Below are positions 1 to 9,303 of a stretch of DNA of 64,000 bases, piece by piece; position 1 is the stretch's first letter; every line of letters starts with the position of its first letter. The notes beneath the pieces are model-generated. The model ran no database searches, had not been told where the DNA came from, and saw nothing but the letters and a program-made list of their open reading frames with translations. The translations under genes were made by a program, and so were the position numbers. The stretch is from Caldimonas brevitalea (lineage in GTDB: Bacteria > Pseudomonadota > Gammaproteobacteria > Burkholderiales > Burkholderiaceae_C), in assembly GCF_001017435.1 (NCBI RefSeq), contig NZ_CP011371.1:1860001-1924000 (forward strand), in the 5' to 3' direction.

Positions 1-2859
1 GCGAACATTGCGCTTGAAGACCTGCAGGGCAAGCTGCTGTGCGTGTCGCTGGTGCGCGCCGACGGCGGCCTGCGCCACTTCACCGGCCGGGTTCACACCT
101 TCCGTCACATCAAGACGGACGGCGGCATTGCCTTCTACGAGGCCGTGCTGGTGCCTTGGCTGTCCTTCCTCAAGCTGAGGAAGAACAACCGCCTGTTCCA
201 CAAGCAGACGTTGCAGCAGCAGGTGCAGACGCTGCTGGCCGACTACGGGCCGCTGCCGGTGTGGGAATGGAAGGTCACCGGCGAGCAGCCCGAGTTCACG
301 ATGTGCACCATGTGGGACGAGACAGACCACAACTACATCCATCGCAGGCTGGAAGCCGCCGGGTACGTGACCGGCTACGAGTACAGCGACAAGGGCGAGA
401 AGTGGGTGGTGTATGACGACACCCGCACCGCCGACCCCATCGAGGGCGCGGCGCCCGAGATTCGTTTCCACAGCAACAGCGGCGCCGAGGACGAGGACGC
501 CATCGCCCAGTGGAGCCCGCGGCGCCAATGGGCCTCCGGCCACTCGGCGATCAGCGGCTTCGATTTTAAGGACCCGCGGCCCGTGCACGTCGGGATTCCC
601 ACGGTCAACCAGCAAGGCGACATCCCCCCGCTCGAAGTCCATAGCTACGAAGGCCACTACGGATTCAAGCACCGTGCCGGCGCCGAGCAGTTGGCACGGC
701 AGCGCATGGAAGAGATCGAAGCGCGCGGCAAGGTGTACGAAGCCCAGGGCAACTGCGCCCGCGTGATGCCCGGCCGCTGGTTCAAGCTCACTGACCACTT
801 CGCCTACAGCGGCGAAGGCGCCGAGTTCCTAATCATCGACGTCGAGCACGAGGCCCGCAACAACTACCTGCAGGGCGACGACGCGGTTGCCGAGTACAAG
901 AACACCTTCCGCTGCCAAAGCAAGGCCGTCCCCTGGCGGCCGGGTCGAGGGTTCAACAGCAAGACAACCTTGATCCAGGTGCCGCAGTCTGCCATCGTCG
1001 TCGGCCCCGAAGGCGTCGGCAGCCTGCACGTGGACGAATACGGGCGCATCCAGGTGCAGTTCCACTGGGATCGCGACAACAGCGGCAGCTGCTGGGTGCG
1101 CGTGGCGACCAACTGGGCCGGTGGCGAAAACGGACTCATCAGCCACCCCCGCGTTGGTTCGGAAGCGGTGATCCAATTTCTCGACGGGAACCCTGACCAC
1201 CCCATTGTCACGGGCTGCGTGCATAACCAGGCCTACATGCCACCCTGGAAGCTGCCGGAGCAAAAGGCGCTGACGGGGTTTCGCAGCCGCGAACTGACGG
1301 CCGACGGCGGCAACAGCCCGGGCGGGCGCAGCCAGCATCTGCTGCTGGACGACACCGACCAAAAGATCCAGGTCCAGGCTCGCAGCGACCACCAAAGCAG
1401 CCAGCTGAGCCTGGGCCACATCACCCGCATCGAGACCACCGCGGGCCGCCAGGAGGCGCGCGGCCAGGGCTTTGAGCTTAGGACCGATGGCCACGGTGCC
1501 GTCCGCGCCGGACAAGGCCTGCTCGTCACCACCGAGGAACGGCTGAACTCTCGCGCGCACATCACTGACCTGGGCGAGACGGTGGAGCGGCTGACGCAGG
1601 GCCAGGACCTGCACCACAGTCTCTCGGACGTCGCGAAGGAAGCCCAAGCCCACCAGGCGGGCGACCAGGACGAGGTCGTCAAGGCGCTGCAGGCGCAGAC
1701 CGCTGACATCAAAGGCCAGGGCGGCAACCCACAAGACGGCGAGTTCCCCGAGTTCCATGCGCCGCACCTGACCTTGGCGAGCCCGGCCGGCATCCAGACC
1801 ACTACGCAGGGGTCGACCCACGTCGTCAGTGCCCAGCACACGGCTCTCACGAGTGGCGGGCACACGAGCATCAGCGCCGGCAAGAGTTTGCTCGCGAGCG
1901 TCAAGGACGCCGTGCGGCTGTTCGCCTACAAGGCCGGCATGAAGTTGGTAGCGGCGAGCGCCAACATCGACATCACGGCGCTCAAAGAGAGCATCAACCT
2001 GCTGGCCAAACTCAACATCACCCACACGGCCAACCGCATCACCATCAGCGCCAAGGAAGAGGTGTTGATCAACGGCGGCGGCAGCTACAGCCGCTGGAGC
2101 GGTTCGGGCATCGTGCACGGCACGAGCGGCCCCTGGCGGGTGCAGGCGTCCAGCTTCTCGCACACCGGCCCGGCCAGCATGGGGACACCGAGCCTGCCGC
2201 AAGCCATCCAGCTGCCCAAGGGCAACCTCGAACTCTTCCACGAATACGTGCGCTCCACCGGCGAGCGGGTGCAAGGCGTCAAGCAGGGCGAGTTCAGCGT
2301 GATCGACTCCGAAGCCGCCAGCCGCGCCGGCGCACTCGATGGCAAGGGCTTCAATGCGGTCTCCAGCGTGCCGATGGGCGTCGTGGACGTCGTCTACGGC
2401 AAGGACCCGAGCGACACCTGGGACGAAGGCAGCCAGTTCGGCAAGTTCAACTGGCCGCCTCAGCCGCCCGCCGCGAGCGCGATGCCGGCCGCGGTCTCGC
2501 CGTTCGCCGGCTCGCGGGGTGCCCAAACAGCCTCTGCAGCGCAGCGCAGTGCGGCCGGCGCGACATCGCTCACCAGCGCCGCTACTGCGACCTCAGGCGC
2601 TGGTGGCACGGTGAGCAAGATGGCTGCTGCCGCATCCACGGCACAGCAGGTGGCCGGCACCGTGCACGCAGTCCAGCAAGGCGGTGTGAAGGCGCTGGCC
2701 CAGCCGGCGATGCAACTCGCCCAGGCCGAGGCCATGCCTGTTATCGCAGAGAAGGCAACGGGCGCGTTGCCGCCGGGATTCGCCGACGACATGCCCTCCG
2801 CGCTCCAAGCTCAGCCGTCCTCTGCGCCACCCGAAGACTTTAGGGAATACGCCGTTTGA
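1..2859 (+). CDS. vgrG: Type VI secretion spike protein VgrG (5' truncated by window)
   Basis: The frame is open from the first base, so the N-terminus (probably a few tens of residues) lies outside the window; 952 codons are visible. VgrG trimers form the puncturing spike of the T6SS and carry effectors. The gp27-like part comes first. A gp5-like OB-fold follows around visible residues 330-410, with the typical stretches VDEYGRIQVQFHWD and HPRVGSEAVIQFLDGNPDHP and then the GFRSRE element. A DUF2345-type beta-helix region follows. The last ~130 residues are an Ala/Ser/Gln-rich extension beyond the usual spike and may be a cargo adaptor (inference). The gene ends 17 bases before the Rhs start, so they are very likely co-transcribed. 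Confidence 0.95.
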   Translation, partial: ANIALEDLQGKLLCVSLVRADGGLRHFTGRVHTFRHIKTDGGIAFYEAVLVPWLSFLKLRKNNRLFHKQTLQQQVQTLLADYGPLPVWEWKVTGEQPEFTMCTMWDETDHNYIHRRLEAAGYVTGYEYSDKGEKWVVYDDTRTADPIEGAAPEIRFHSNSGAEDEDAIAQWSPRRQWASGHSAISGFDFKDPRPVHVGIPTVNQQGDIPPLEVHSYEGHYGFKHRAGAEQLARQRMEEIEARGKVYEAQGNCARVMPGRWFKLTDHFAYSGEGAEFLIIDVEHEARNNYLQGDDAVAEYKNTFRCQSKAVPWRPGRGFNSKTTLIQVPQSAIVVGPEGVGSLHVDEYGRIQVQFHWDRDNSGSCWVRVATNWAGGENGLISHPRVGSEAVIQFLDGNPDHPIVTGCVHNQAYMPPWKLPEQKALTGFRSRELTADGGNSPGGRSQHLLLDDTDQKIQVQARSDHQSSQLSLGHITRIETTAGRQEARGQGFELRTDGHGAVRAGQGLLVTTEERLNSRAHITDLGETVERLTQGQDLHHSLSDVAKEAQAHQAGDQDEVVKALQAQTADIKGQGGNPQDGEFPEFHAPHLTLASPAGIQTTTQGSTHVVSAQHTALTSGGHTSISAGKSLLASVKDAVRLFAYKAGMKLVAASANIDITALKESINLLAKLNITHTANRITISAKEEVLINGGGSYSRWSGSGIVHGTSGPWRVQASSFSHTGPASMGTPSLPQAIQLPKGNLELFHEYVRSTGERVQGVKQGEFSVIDSEAASRAGALDGKGFNAVSSVPMGVVDVVYGKDPSDTWDEGSQFGKFNWPPQPPAASAMPAAVSPFAGSRGAQTASAAQRSAAGATSLTSAATATSGAGGTVSKMAAAASTAQQVAGTVHAVQQGGVKALAQPAMQLAQAEAMPVIAEKATGALPPGFADDMPSALQAQPSSAPPEDFREYAV

Positions 2860-2876
2860 CGGCGCGACAGAACAAC

Positions 2877-5800
2877 ATGACCGAGCCCACCACACCGCCC
2901 CAGGGAGGGCAGGCGTCCAAGCCTGAGCCGCAGACGGCCGTTGCTCCGCTCAACACCATCGCCCCCGAAGACCTGCAGGCCAGCGCCAACGCCTTCGACG
3001 CCTGGCTGCGCAAGAAGACCGACAACTACATCACGCTCGACCGCCTGACCACGGTCGCCGGCAGCCTGCCCGTGCTCAGCAGCATCATGGCGTTGGCCAG
3101 TGCCGTGATGGACGTGGTGCACATCGTCGAAAGCTACCTCAAGAAGAAGAGCGCCGACTTCTTCCTGTGGGTGTCGCTGGGCATCAACATCATCGGCATC
3201 GTGCCCACGTTGGGCGCCGTGCGCATGAGTTTGCGCCCTGCGCTGCACCTCGTCAGAAGCCGCTTTGCCGCCGGCGCCAAGGACATCGGCGCGGCGGTGG
3301 TCGAAGTCCTCACGATGGAGTTGGCCGACCACATCAGCGGCTCCCTGGAGAACTTCATCACCCAGGCGACGGGCAAGCTCGACAGCATGCTCAAGGAGTG
3401 TGCCGACTGGGCCGACAAGTTCGCCGACTCACTCATCAGCGTGCTCCAGCGCAGCCTCGGCAAAGAGCCGCTGTTCAAGCTCAACACGCCGCCACCGCCG
3501 CCCGCACGGGTCGTCTACGACCCCAAGACCACCTCCTTGCTCGGGGAGATGCTGCAGTCGGCCAAGCAGATGGGCCGCAACGCCAAGCACGCGGCCGAGG
3601 TGGGCATGACCCACTACGGCAACGCCTACCGGCAAGCCGGCAACTTCATCGGAGCCCAAGCCGCCGACCTGCTGCCCGAGAAGGCCCGGGCCACGGTGCA
3701 AGGCCTCATCGACACGCTGCAGCAGACCAAGGTCGGCTTCCGCGCGAGCCTGACCCAGCTGGCCGACCCCAACGCCGAGCGCAGCATCATGTGGCTGCTG
3801 CAGCGCATCCTGCAGGCTGTCGCCAACCGTCGCAAAACCCGGCGTGCAATGATGAGTGCCGACAAGGGCACTCAGGTGCGCGAGGAAATCCACGGCAGAA
3901 AGATCGAGGCCGTCAACAAGCAGGCCAAGGCAGAGACCGACCCGAGCCGGTGCAAGTCGTGCGAGATCAAGGCCGCCACGGACGGCTCCATCAGTTACGT
4001 CACCGGCGCCGAGAGCTTCACCCACACGGACTTCGTGCTGCAAGCGCCGCTGCCCATTGCGTGGAGCCGCACCTACCGCAGCAACCTCAGCGCGTTCGAC
4101 CAGGGCAGCCTCGGCGCCCGCTGGCTGACGCCCTATTCCGTCCGCATCGACGTCCAAGGCAAGGGACGCCAGCGCGCAATGGTCTACCACGGCGCCGACG
4201 GCCGCAGTCACCGCTACCCCTGGCTCGAGGTCGGCCAGACGCACCACGACCCCATTGAAGAACGCACCCTCACACGGATCAGCCCCACCCTGCTGTACCT
4301 GGACGCCGGCAAGCCGCTGCCCGAAGGCGAGCCCAGCCCGTGGCGAGAGACCTACGAACTGGTCGACACCTGCCCCGGCAAGGCCGAAGCCTACGGCACC
4401 CAGCACTTCCGGCTGAGCAGCCTCACGGCCTTGCACGGCGCGGCTATCCGCCTGCATTACGGCGCCACGCTGCGCGAAGGCCCCTATGCGGGCGAGCAGG
4501 TGCTGAGCGCCATCGAGAGCCTGCAAGGTGAACAACTCATCGCGGAAGTCGCCCTGCAAGCCCACGCTCGGACGGGCTGCATCCTGGGCATCTGGGAGGT
4601 CAAGGACGGGCAACTCGGGCGGGCGCTTGCCGTCTACGAATACGACGACCAAGGCGACCTGGTGCATGCCCGCGACGAGAACGGCGCGAGCTGGCGCTAC
4701 CAGTACCAGCACCACCTCGTCACCCGCTACACCGACCGCACGGGCCGGGGCATGAACCTGGCCTACGACGGCACCGGACCGGACGCCAAAGCCATCCACG
4801 AATGGGCCGACGACGGCAGCTACGACACCCGACTGGCGTGGGACGAGAACATCCGCCTGACCTACATCACCGATGCAATGGGCGGGGAGACCTGGTTCTA
4901 CTACGACATCAAGGGCTACCCCTATCGGATCATCCACCCTGACAAGCGTGAGGAATGGTTCTACCGCGACGACGCCAAGAACCTCACCACCCACGTGAAT
5001 CCGGACGGGGCCACGGAGCACTTCCGCTACGACGAGCACGGTAACCTCATCCAGCACACCCACGCTGACGGCAGCCGGGTGCACTTCGAGTACGACAAGG
5101 GGCACCGTCTGACCGGTATCCTTGATCCGGACGGTGGCGTCTGGAAGCGCGACTATGACCAGCAAGGCCGGCTCACTGAAGAAACCGACCCGCTCGGCCA
5201 CAAGACCGAATACGCCTACGACCAGGGCGGCCGGGTCATCAAGGTCACCGACGCCAAAGGTGGGACCAAGAAGCTGGGCTACACCCCGTCCGGCCAACTG
5301 ACCCGCTACACCGACTGCTCGGGCCGCACCACCGAGTGGGGCTACGACGAACGCGGCCGGCTGGTGAAGACGACTGACGCTGCCGGGAATGAAACCAAGT
5401 ACCGCTACACGCCGCTGACGCAGGAAACGCTGCAGCGCGCCTGGCAGCCCGAGGACTACGGCAACCACCCCGGCCAGCTGGAAGCGGTGATCGCTCCGGA
5501 CGAGACCGAAGAGCAGTTCTGCCACGATGCCGAAGGCCGCTTGCTCACGCACACCGACGCCCTTAAGCGCAGCACCTCCTACCGCTACACTGCCGCCGGC
5601 CTGGTGCACGACCGCGTCGACGCGCTGGGTCAGCGCTTGGGTTACCGCTGGGACCCGCTGGGCCGACTGGTGGAGCTGCGCAACGAGAACGACCAGCCGT
5701 ACCGCTTCAAGTACGACCCGGTGGGAAGGCTACTCGCAGAAACCGGCTTTGACGGCAAGACGACCGAATACCGCTACGCCGAGGACACCGGGGTGCTGCA

Positions 5801-7859
5801 GGCCGTGGTCGACGGCAGTGTCACCACCGAACTGAAGTTCGATCCGATGGGGCGGCTGCTGCAGCGCAAGGCGACCGCTCCCGGCAAGGACGAGCAGGTC
5901 GAGAGCTTCGGGTACTACCCCGGCGGGCGCATGGGCGAGGCCAGGAACGAGCACGCGCGGCTGCAATGGTTCTACGACGCAGCCGGCAACCTGGTCCGCG
6001 AGCACCACGGCTACCAGGGTCCGTTTTTTCCCGAGAGGAAAACGGCCGTGTGGCGGCACCGCTATAACGAGCTGAACCAGCGCGTGGGCACCACGCGGCC
6101 GGACGGTCACACGCTCGAATGGCTGACCTACGGCTCGGGGCACATCCACGGGCTGGTGCTGGACGGGCAGGACGTGCTTGGCTTCGAGCGCGATGCGCTG
6201 CACCGGGAGGTGTACCGCCAGCAGGGAAACGGGCTCGCGCAGCACCAAAAGTACGACTTGGTGGGTCGAGTGCTGGAGCAGCAAGTTCAGCACAGCCAGC
6301 AACGCCGGCCGGTGGACATCAACGACGCCTATAAGCATGCCCATGCTAGCGTTGGCACGCAAGCGACCATCGCGCGGCGCTACCGCTACGACCAGGCCGG
6401 ACAGCTCGACCATATCGAGGACAGCCGGCGGGGGCGGCTGGAGTACCGCTACGACCCGGTGGGACGGCTGTTGCAGGCCACCAGCGTACTCGGGCCGGAG
6501 TTCTTTGCCTTCGACCCGGCGGGCAACATCGTGCCGGTGCAGGGTCAGGGGGAAAAGCGGGCCACCGCCACGGAGCGGCCCAAGCTGCCCAAGGTCCTCG
6601 ATAACCTCCTTAAGGAATACGCCGGGACCACCTACCGGTACGACGAACGCGGGAACCTCGTCGAGCGCGTGCGTTACGGGCAGCGCTCGCAGTTTGATTG
6701 GGACGCCTTCAACCGCATGACGAAGGCGACCACGCCCGAGGGCTCGACGACGTTTGCCTATGACCCGCTGGGTCGGCGCCTCGCTAAACGAAGCGAGCGG
6801 CCCAACCCACACGGGGGCGAGCCGCTGCGGGAAGACGTGGTTTTCGGCTGGGATGGGGACACCTTGGGGTTCGAGAGCCGCATGCCCGAGGGCAACCAGT
6901 GGGCAAACGAGCAGACGATCCACTACATCCACGAGCCGGGCGGGTTCGTTCCGCTGCTGCAGGCCCGGAGAACCGAGGTAATCCAGCTAGCGCCAACTAC
7001 CGACGTGAAGGCCATGATGCAGGCCAACGACGGCAAGTACGAATCGGAGCTGGACCCACTGTGGAACGGCGAACTCGACGACCGGGAGGTGCAGCCCTTC
7101 AGCCAGAACGAGCTTGTCTACTACCAGTGCGATCACCTGGGCACGCCCCAGGAGTTGACGGATCACGAGGGAAGGGTCGCGTGGGCAGCACAGTACAAAG
7201 CGTGGGGCCTAGCGACAGAGGCGATCAGCGAAGTGGCGAGGAAGGCCGGCTTCGTCAATCCAATTCGGTTCCAGGGGCAATACTTTGATGAAGAAACGGG
7301 GTTGCACTACAACCGGTTCAGGTACTACGACCCGCATTCAGGACGATTCGTATCGCGCGACCCCATCGGCCTGCTCGGGGGGATGAATGTTCACGCGTAT
7401 GCGCCGAATTCGACAGAGTGGGTTGATCCCCTGGGTTTAAGTGGAAGCTCGTCGCAACGCAGGAAGCAGAGGCGTGCTCAAGCCAATGCCGCGCCGAAGT
7501 GCTGTCCATGTCCTGAGTCGGGTCACTTATATCGGGGAGTGCCGGCCAAGCATCCGGCAATCGCTGATGCTCGTCGGGGCATTGCTACTCCAGCGCTTGA
7601 AGTAGGCGGCGCCTCGGCACAGGAGCACAATGAGGGGGGGCACTCTGGAAGGAGTCCATATACCTCCTGGTCAAGACAGAAGAGCATCGCTGAATGGCAT
7701 GCCAATAAAGACGGCCCCGGAGGCATTCTGCTAAGCGCCCCCTTCGGAGCGCCGAAAGATGGCGATTGCTGGTCTTGGGAGTTCTCTGACGACGTTTATG
7801 GGGAGGATGAGGTGCTACTTAAAGGTAAGCGTAGCGGTCTGGGAGTTCATAAGCCATGA
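2877..7859 (+). CDS. Rhs-repeat polymorphic toxin with ADP-ribosyltransferase-like tip
   Basis: This is a 1660-residue T6SS cargo. I chose ATG 2877 over an in-frame TTG at 2856 that overlaps vgrG. Order: two hydrophobic segments near residues 60-120, a linker, then about 1100 residues of YD repeats (YDxxGRL/YRYDxxG). The cage-closing motifs DPIGL (D1495) and DPLGL (D1517) have the standard autocleavage spacing. The variable tip starts after residue ~1522. It has YRG (R1553), YTSW (S1597) and an EDE triplet (E1643, E1645) before a hydrophobic strand. This is the R-S-E order of arginine-type ADP-ribosyltransferases. The target cannot be read from sequence. Unlike many Rhs effectors there is no fused PAAR domain and no adjacent Eag chaperone. 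Base composition falls at the tip, as expected for an exchanged toxin module. Confidence 0.9.
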   Translation: MTEPTTPPQGGQASKPEPQTAVAPLNTIAPEDLQASANAFDAWLRKKTDNYITLDRLTTVAGSLPVLSSIMALASAVMDVVHIVESYLKKKSADFFLWVSLGINIIGIVPTLGAVRMSLRPALHLVRSRFAAGAKDIGAAVVEVLTMELADHISGSLENFITQATGKLDSMLKECADWADKFADSLISVLQRSLGKEPLFKLNTPPPPPARVVYDPKTTSLLGEMLQSAKQMGRNAKHAAEVGMTHYGNAYRQAGNFIGAQAADLLPEKARATVQGLIDTLQQTKVGFRASLTQLADPNAERSIMWLLQRILQAVANRRKTRRAMMSADKGTQVREEIHGRKIEAVNKQAKAETDPSRCKSCEIKAATDGSISYVTGAESFTHTDFVLQAPLPIAWSRTYRSNLSAFDQGSLGARWLTPYSVRIDVQGKGRQRAMVYHGADGRSHRYPWLEVGQTHHDPIEERTLTRISPTLLYLDAGKPLPEGEPSPWRETYELVDTCPGKAEAYGTQHFRLSSLTALHGAAIRLHYGATLREGPYAGEQVLSAIESLQGEQLIAEVALQAHARTGCILGIWEVKDGQLGRALAVYEYDDQGDLVHARDENGASWRYQYQHHLVTRYTDRTGRGMNLAYDGTGPDAKAIHEWADDGSYDTRLAWDENIRLTYITDAMGGETWFYYDIKGYPYRIIHPDKREEWFYRDDAKNLTTHVNPDGATEHFRYDEHGNLIQHTHADGSRVHFEYDKGHRLTGILDPDGGVWKRDYDQQGRLTEETDPLGHKTEYAYDQGGRVIKVTDAKGGTKKLGYTPSGQLTRYTDCSGRTTEWGYDERGRLVKTTDAAGNETKYRYTPLTQETLQRAWQPEDYGNHPGQLEAVIAPDETEEQFCHDAEGRLLTHTDALKRSTSYRYTAAGLVHDRVDALGQRLGYRWDPLGRLVELRNENDQPYRFKYDPVGRLLAETGFDGKTTEYRYAEDTGVLQAVVDGSVTTELKFDPMGRLLQRKATAPGKDEQVESFGYYPGGRMGEARNEHARLQWFYDAAGNLVREHHGYQGPFFPERKTAVWRHRYNELNQRVGTTRPDGHTLEWLTYGSGHIHGLVLDGQDVLGFERDALHREVYRQQGNGLAQHQKYDLVGRVLEQQVQHSQQRRPVDINDAYKHAHASVGTQATIARRYRYDQAGQLDHIEDSRRGRLEYRYDPVGRLLQATSVLGPEFFAFDPAGNIVPVQGQGEKRATATERPKLPKVLDNLLKEYAGTTYRYDERGNLVERVRYGQRSQFDWDAFNRMTKATTPEGSTTFAYDPLGRRLAKRSERPNPHGGEPLREDVVFGWDGDTLGFESRMPEGNQWANEQTIHYIHEPGGFVPLLQARRTEVIQLAPTTDVKAMMQANDGKYESELDPLWNGELDDREVQPFSQNELVYYQCDHLGTPQELTDHEGRVAWAAQYKAWGLATEAISEVARKAGFVNPIRFQGQYFDEETGLHYNRFRYYDPHSGRFVSRDPIGLLGGMNVHAYAPNSTEWVDPLGLSGSSSQRRKQRRAQANAAPKCCPCPESGHLYRGVPAKHPAIADARRGIATPALEVGGASAQEHNEGGHSGRSPYTSWSRQKSIAEWHANKDGPGGILLSAPFGAPKDGDCWSWEFSDDVYGEDEVLLKGKRSGLGVHKP

Positions 7860-8290
7860 TCGACATCCCATTGATAGTCAAAGGCTGCAGCTCGTACCCG
7901 AGTGAATCGTGGGCTCCGCTATTGGAGAGCTTGGTGACCAACCCCGCTCTTTCCGCTAGGTCGTCGTACACCTCCTCCGTGGGTAGCCTTCTGGGGACTC
8001 TTCGTATACAGGATAGGACAACCTCTGATGCAAGCATCGAGAAATGGGGGTTCTCAGAATTGCTGCACCGTCTAAGTTCATTGCCGGGTGAAGAGGTTGT
8101 AAAAGTGGAAGAGTTTGATGCGGAAATGTTTGTGGCGCGCTGTGTATTTGCGGGAGGGGCGGACACACTCCTTGGCTGCACGATTGTGAGGAAGAGGCGG
8201 AAGGCGATGCAGACCCCACCAAATTGGGATGGGTCACTCGATGCTTTGGAGAGCTTTAATAAGAAAAACTCTCGCGAGACCGGTGAATAA
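7856..8290 (+). CDS. Putative immunity protein for the Rhs toxin tip
   Basis: This 144-residue cytoplasmic protein has no signal peptide. Its ATG overlaps the Rhs stop codon (ATGA), so translation is coupled, which is the usual arrangement for a cognate immunity gene. No named family was recognised. The central part reads GFSELL...SSLPGEE...VFAGGADTLLGC. A similar pattern occurs in the protein at 8679-9074 (GLEDLI...SSFKDDD...VFDGG--LLGC), which suggests both belong to one immunity family. Lower GC than the Rhs core matches the toxin tip. Function is inferred from position; neutralisation of the ADP-ribosyltransferase is not shown by the sequence. Confidence 0.7.
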   Translation: MIDIPLIVKGCSSYPSESWAPLLESLVTNPALSARSSYTSSVGSLLGTLRIQDRTTSDASIEKWGFSELLHRLSSLPGEEVVKVEEFDAEMFVARCVFAGGADTLLGCTIVRKRRKAMQTPPNWDGSLDALESFNKKNSRETGE

Positions 8291-8339
8291 GAGCGGCCGT
8301 TAAACCCCGTATATCTGCCTGACGAATGGAAGAAACCAC

Positions 8340-8606
8340 ATGCCGAACGTCATCCGTCTAGGGGATCGCACCAGTCATGGCGGCTTGGTTGTCGCTGTTG
8401 GGGCGACCCATCACACCGTCGAAGGTATTCCAGTCGCTCGACTCGGCGACAAATGCATCTGCCCGAAGAAAGGCCATTCCGTCTGCGTGATCGTCGAGGG
8501 CGACCCTAACTTTACGGTCGATGGCGTGCCAGTCGCCTTCGACGGGCACAAGACGAGTTGTGGTGCCGCTCTGATTGCTTCGCTCAGCAACTTCAACAAC
8601 GGATGA
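8340..8606 (+). CDS. PAAR-domain spike-tip protein
   Basis: This 88-residue protein is essentially a single PAAR domain. It opens with VIRLGDRTSHGG, continues with VEGIPVARLGDKCICPKKGH and VDGVPVAFDGHKTSCGA, and carries the conserved His/Cys residues that bind one metal ion at the sharpened tip. PAAR proteins cap the VgrG trimer and help attach effectors. Here the gene stands alone between two immunity-like genes. This makes sense because the upstream Rhs protein lacks its own PAAR domain. A purine-rich GGAAGAAA stretch precedes the ATG. Confidence 0.93.
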   Translation: MPNVIRLGDRTSHGGLVVAVGATHHTVEGIPVARLGDKCICPKKGHSVCVIVEGDPNFTVDGVPVAFDGHKTSCGAALIASLSNFNNG

Positions 8607-8678
8607 GCGGGTCACTCTAGTTGAAATGCTTCAGGAAGGACCGAGGGCGGACGTCGAAGTGCCAAGAGCGGGTTGCAA

Positions 8679-9074
8679 ATGACTACCGATGCTGAATATT
8701 TGCTAAGTTTGGCAAATGAGATCCCTGAAACCTCTTCGCTGGGTCAATTGAAGGCCATTCTTTCAATGGACGATCTAAGAGGCAAGCCGGCGAACCCTCT
8801 GACCTGTACGGCATCTTATGCGCTCGCCCAGGCCAAAAGAAGGCTCGAAAACTCCACGGCATTAGGGAAGGCAACGGTGGGTCTAGAGGATCTGATAGCT
8901 TCTGCCTCGTCGTTCAAGGATGACGATATTTTTGAATGCTATATATTCGAAAACTCTACGCACATCGGCACGTGCTATGTTTTTGATGGTGGATTGCTGG
9001 GGTGCGAATTCGTGTTAAGGACCGGAACGCAGACATTGCCCGGTCTCTGGATTGATGGAAAGAGGGTTGGCTGA
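8679..9074 (+). CDS. Second immunity-like protein, related to the first
   Basis: The product is 131 residues from ATG 8679; an in-frame TTG lies two codons earlier. It has no signal peptide or membrane segment. The second half (GLEDLI, SSFKDDD, YVFDGGLLGCEF) can be laid over the same region of the immunity candidate at 7856-8290, with a shared NPL/NPA...SY element further upstream. Rhs loci often keep spare immunity genes from earlier toxin tips or gain protective duplicates, and this gene, just after PAAR, fits that pattern. Base composition is low relative to the Rhs core. The relationship was judged by eye only. Confidence 0.6.
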   Translation: MTTDAEYLLSLANEIPETSSLGQLKAILSMDDLRGKPANPLTCTASYALAQAKRRLENSTALGKATVGLEDLIASASSFKDDDIFECYIFENSTHIGTCYVFDGGLLGCEFVLRTGTQTLPGLWIDGKRVG

Positions 9075-9106
9075 ACCCCGGCTTCAATGCCGCACCTGTC
9101 GACGCC

Positions 9107-9262
9107 ATGCGGCACGTCATTTTTGACGCCGATGAACGACGGTTAGAAGGCTGGGAACAGGTTGGCGCAGAAGTAGAGCAACTGCGGAATCCACTGCGGA
9201 ATCAGCCCATTGCAGCCCGTTCCGGCCCTGTTCCACATATGCTTCTCCTAGGCGGAAAGTGA
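9107..9262 (+). CDS. Short coding-like stretch, possible gene remnant
   Basis: This 51-codon frame begins MRHVIFDADE and ends MLLLGGK. The frame stays open for about 15 codons upstream of the ATG without a better start. Amino-acid composition is protein-like and codon choice is reasonable, but there is no clear ribosome binding site and no recognised domain. It may be the surviving 3' end of another exchanged toxin or immunity gene in the Rhs tail. A chance frame is also possible. Confidence 0.25.
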   Translation: MRHVIFDADERRLEGWEQVGAEVEQLRNPLRNQPIAARSGPVPHMLLLGGK

Positions 9263-9303
9263 GCGTACGGTCAAGGCGCGTTGATCGTAAGCTCACCCAG
9301 AAA

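Noticed and set aside
829..2526. Long minus-strand open frame opposite vgrG
   Set aside because: High-GC shadow: rich in Arg/Ala/Gly, no domains, and the plus-strand frame is clearly VgrG.
3429..5609. Long minus-strand open frame opposite the Rhs core
   Set aside because: Mirror of the repeated Rhs codons; no family and no ribosome binding site.
5000..6800. Repetitive DNA in the Rhs gene considered as tandem or CRISPR-like repeats
   Set aside because: The repeats are degenerate YD-peptide repeats at protein level, without constant spacers. No CRISPR array was seen in the window.
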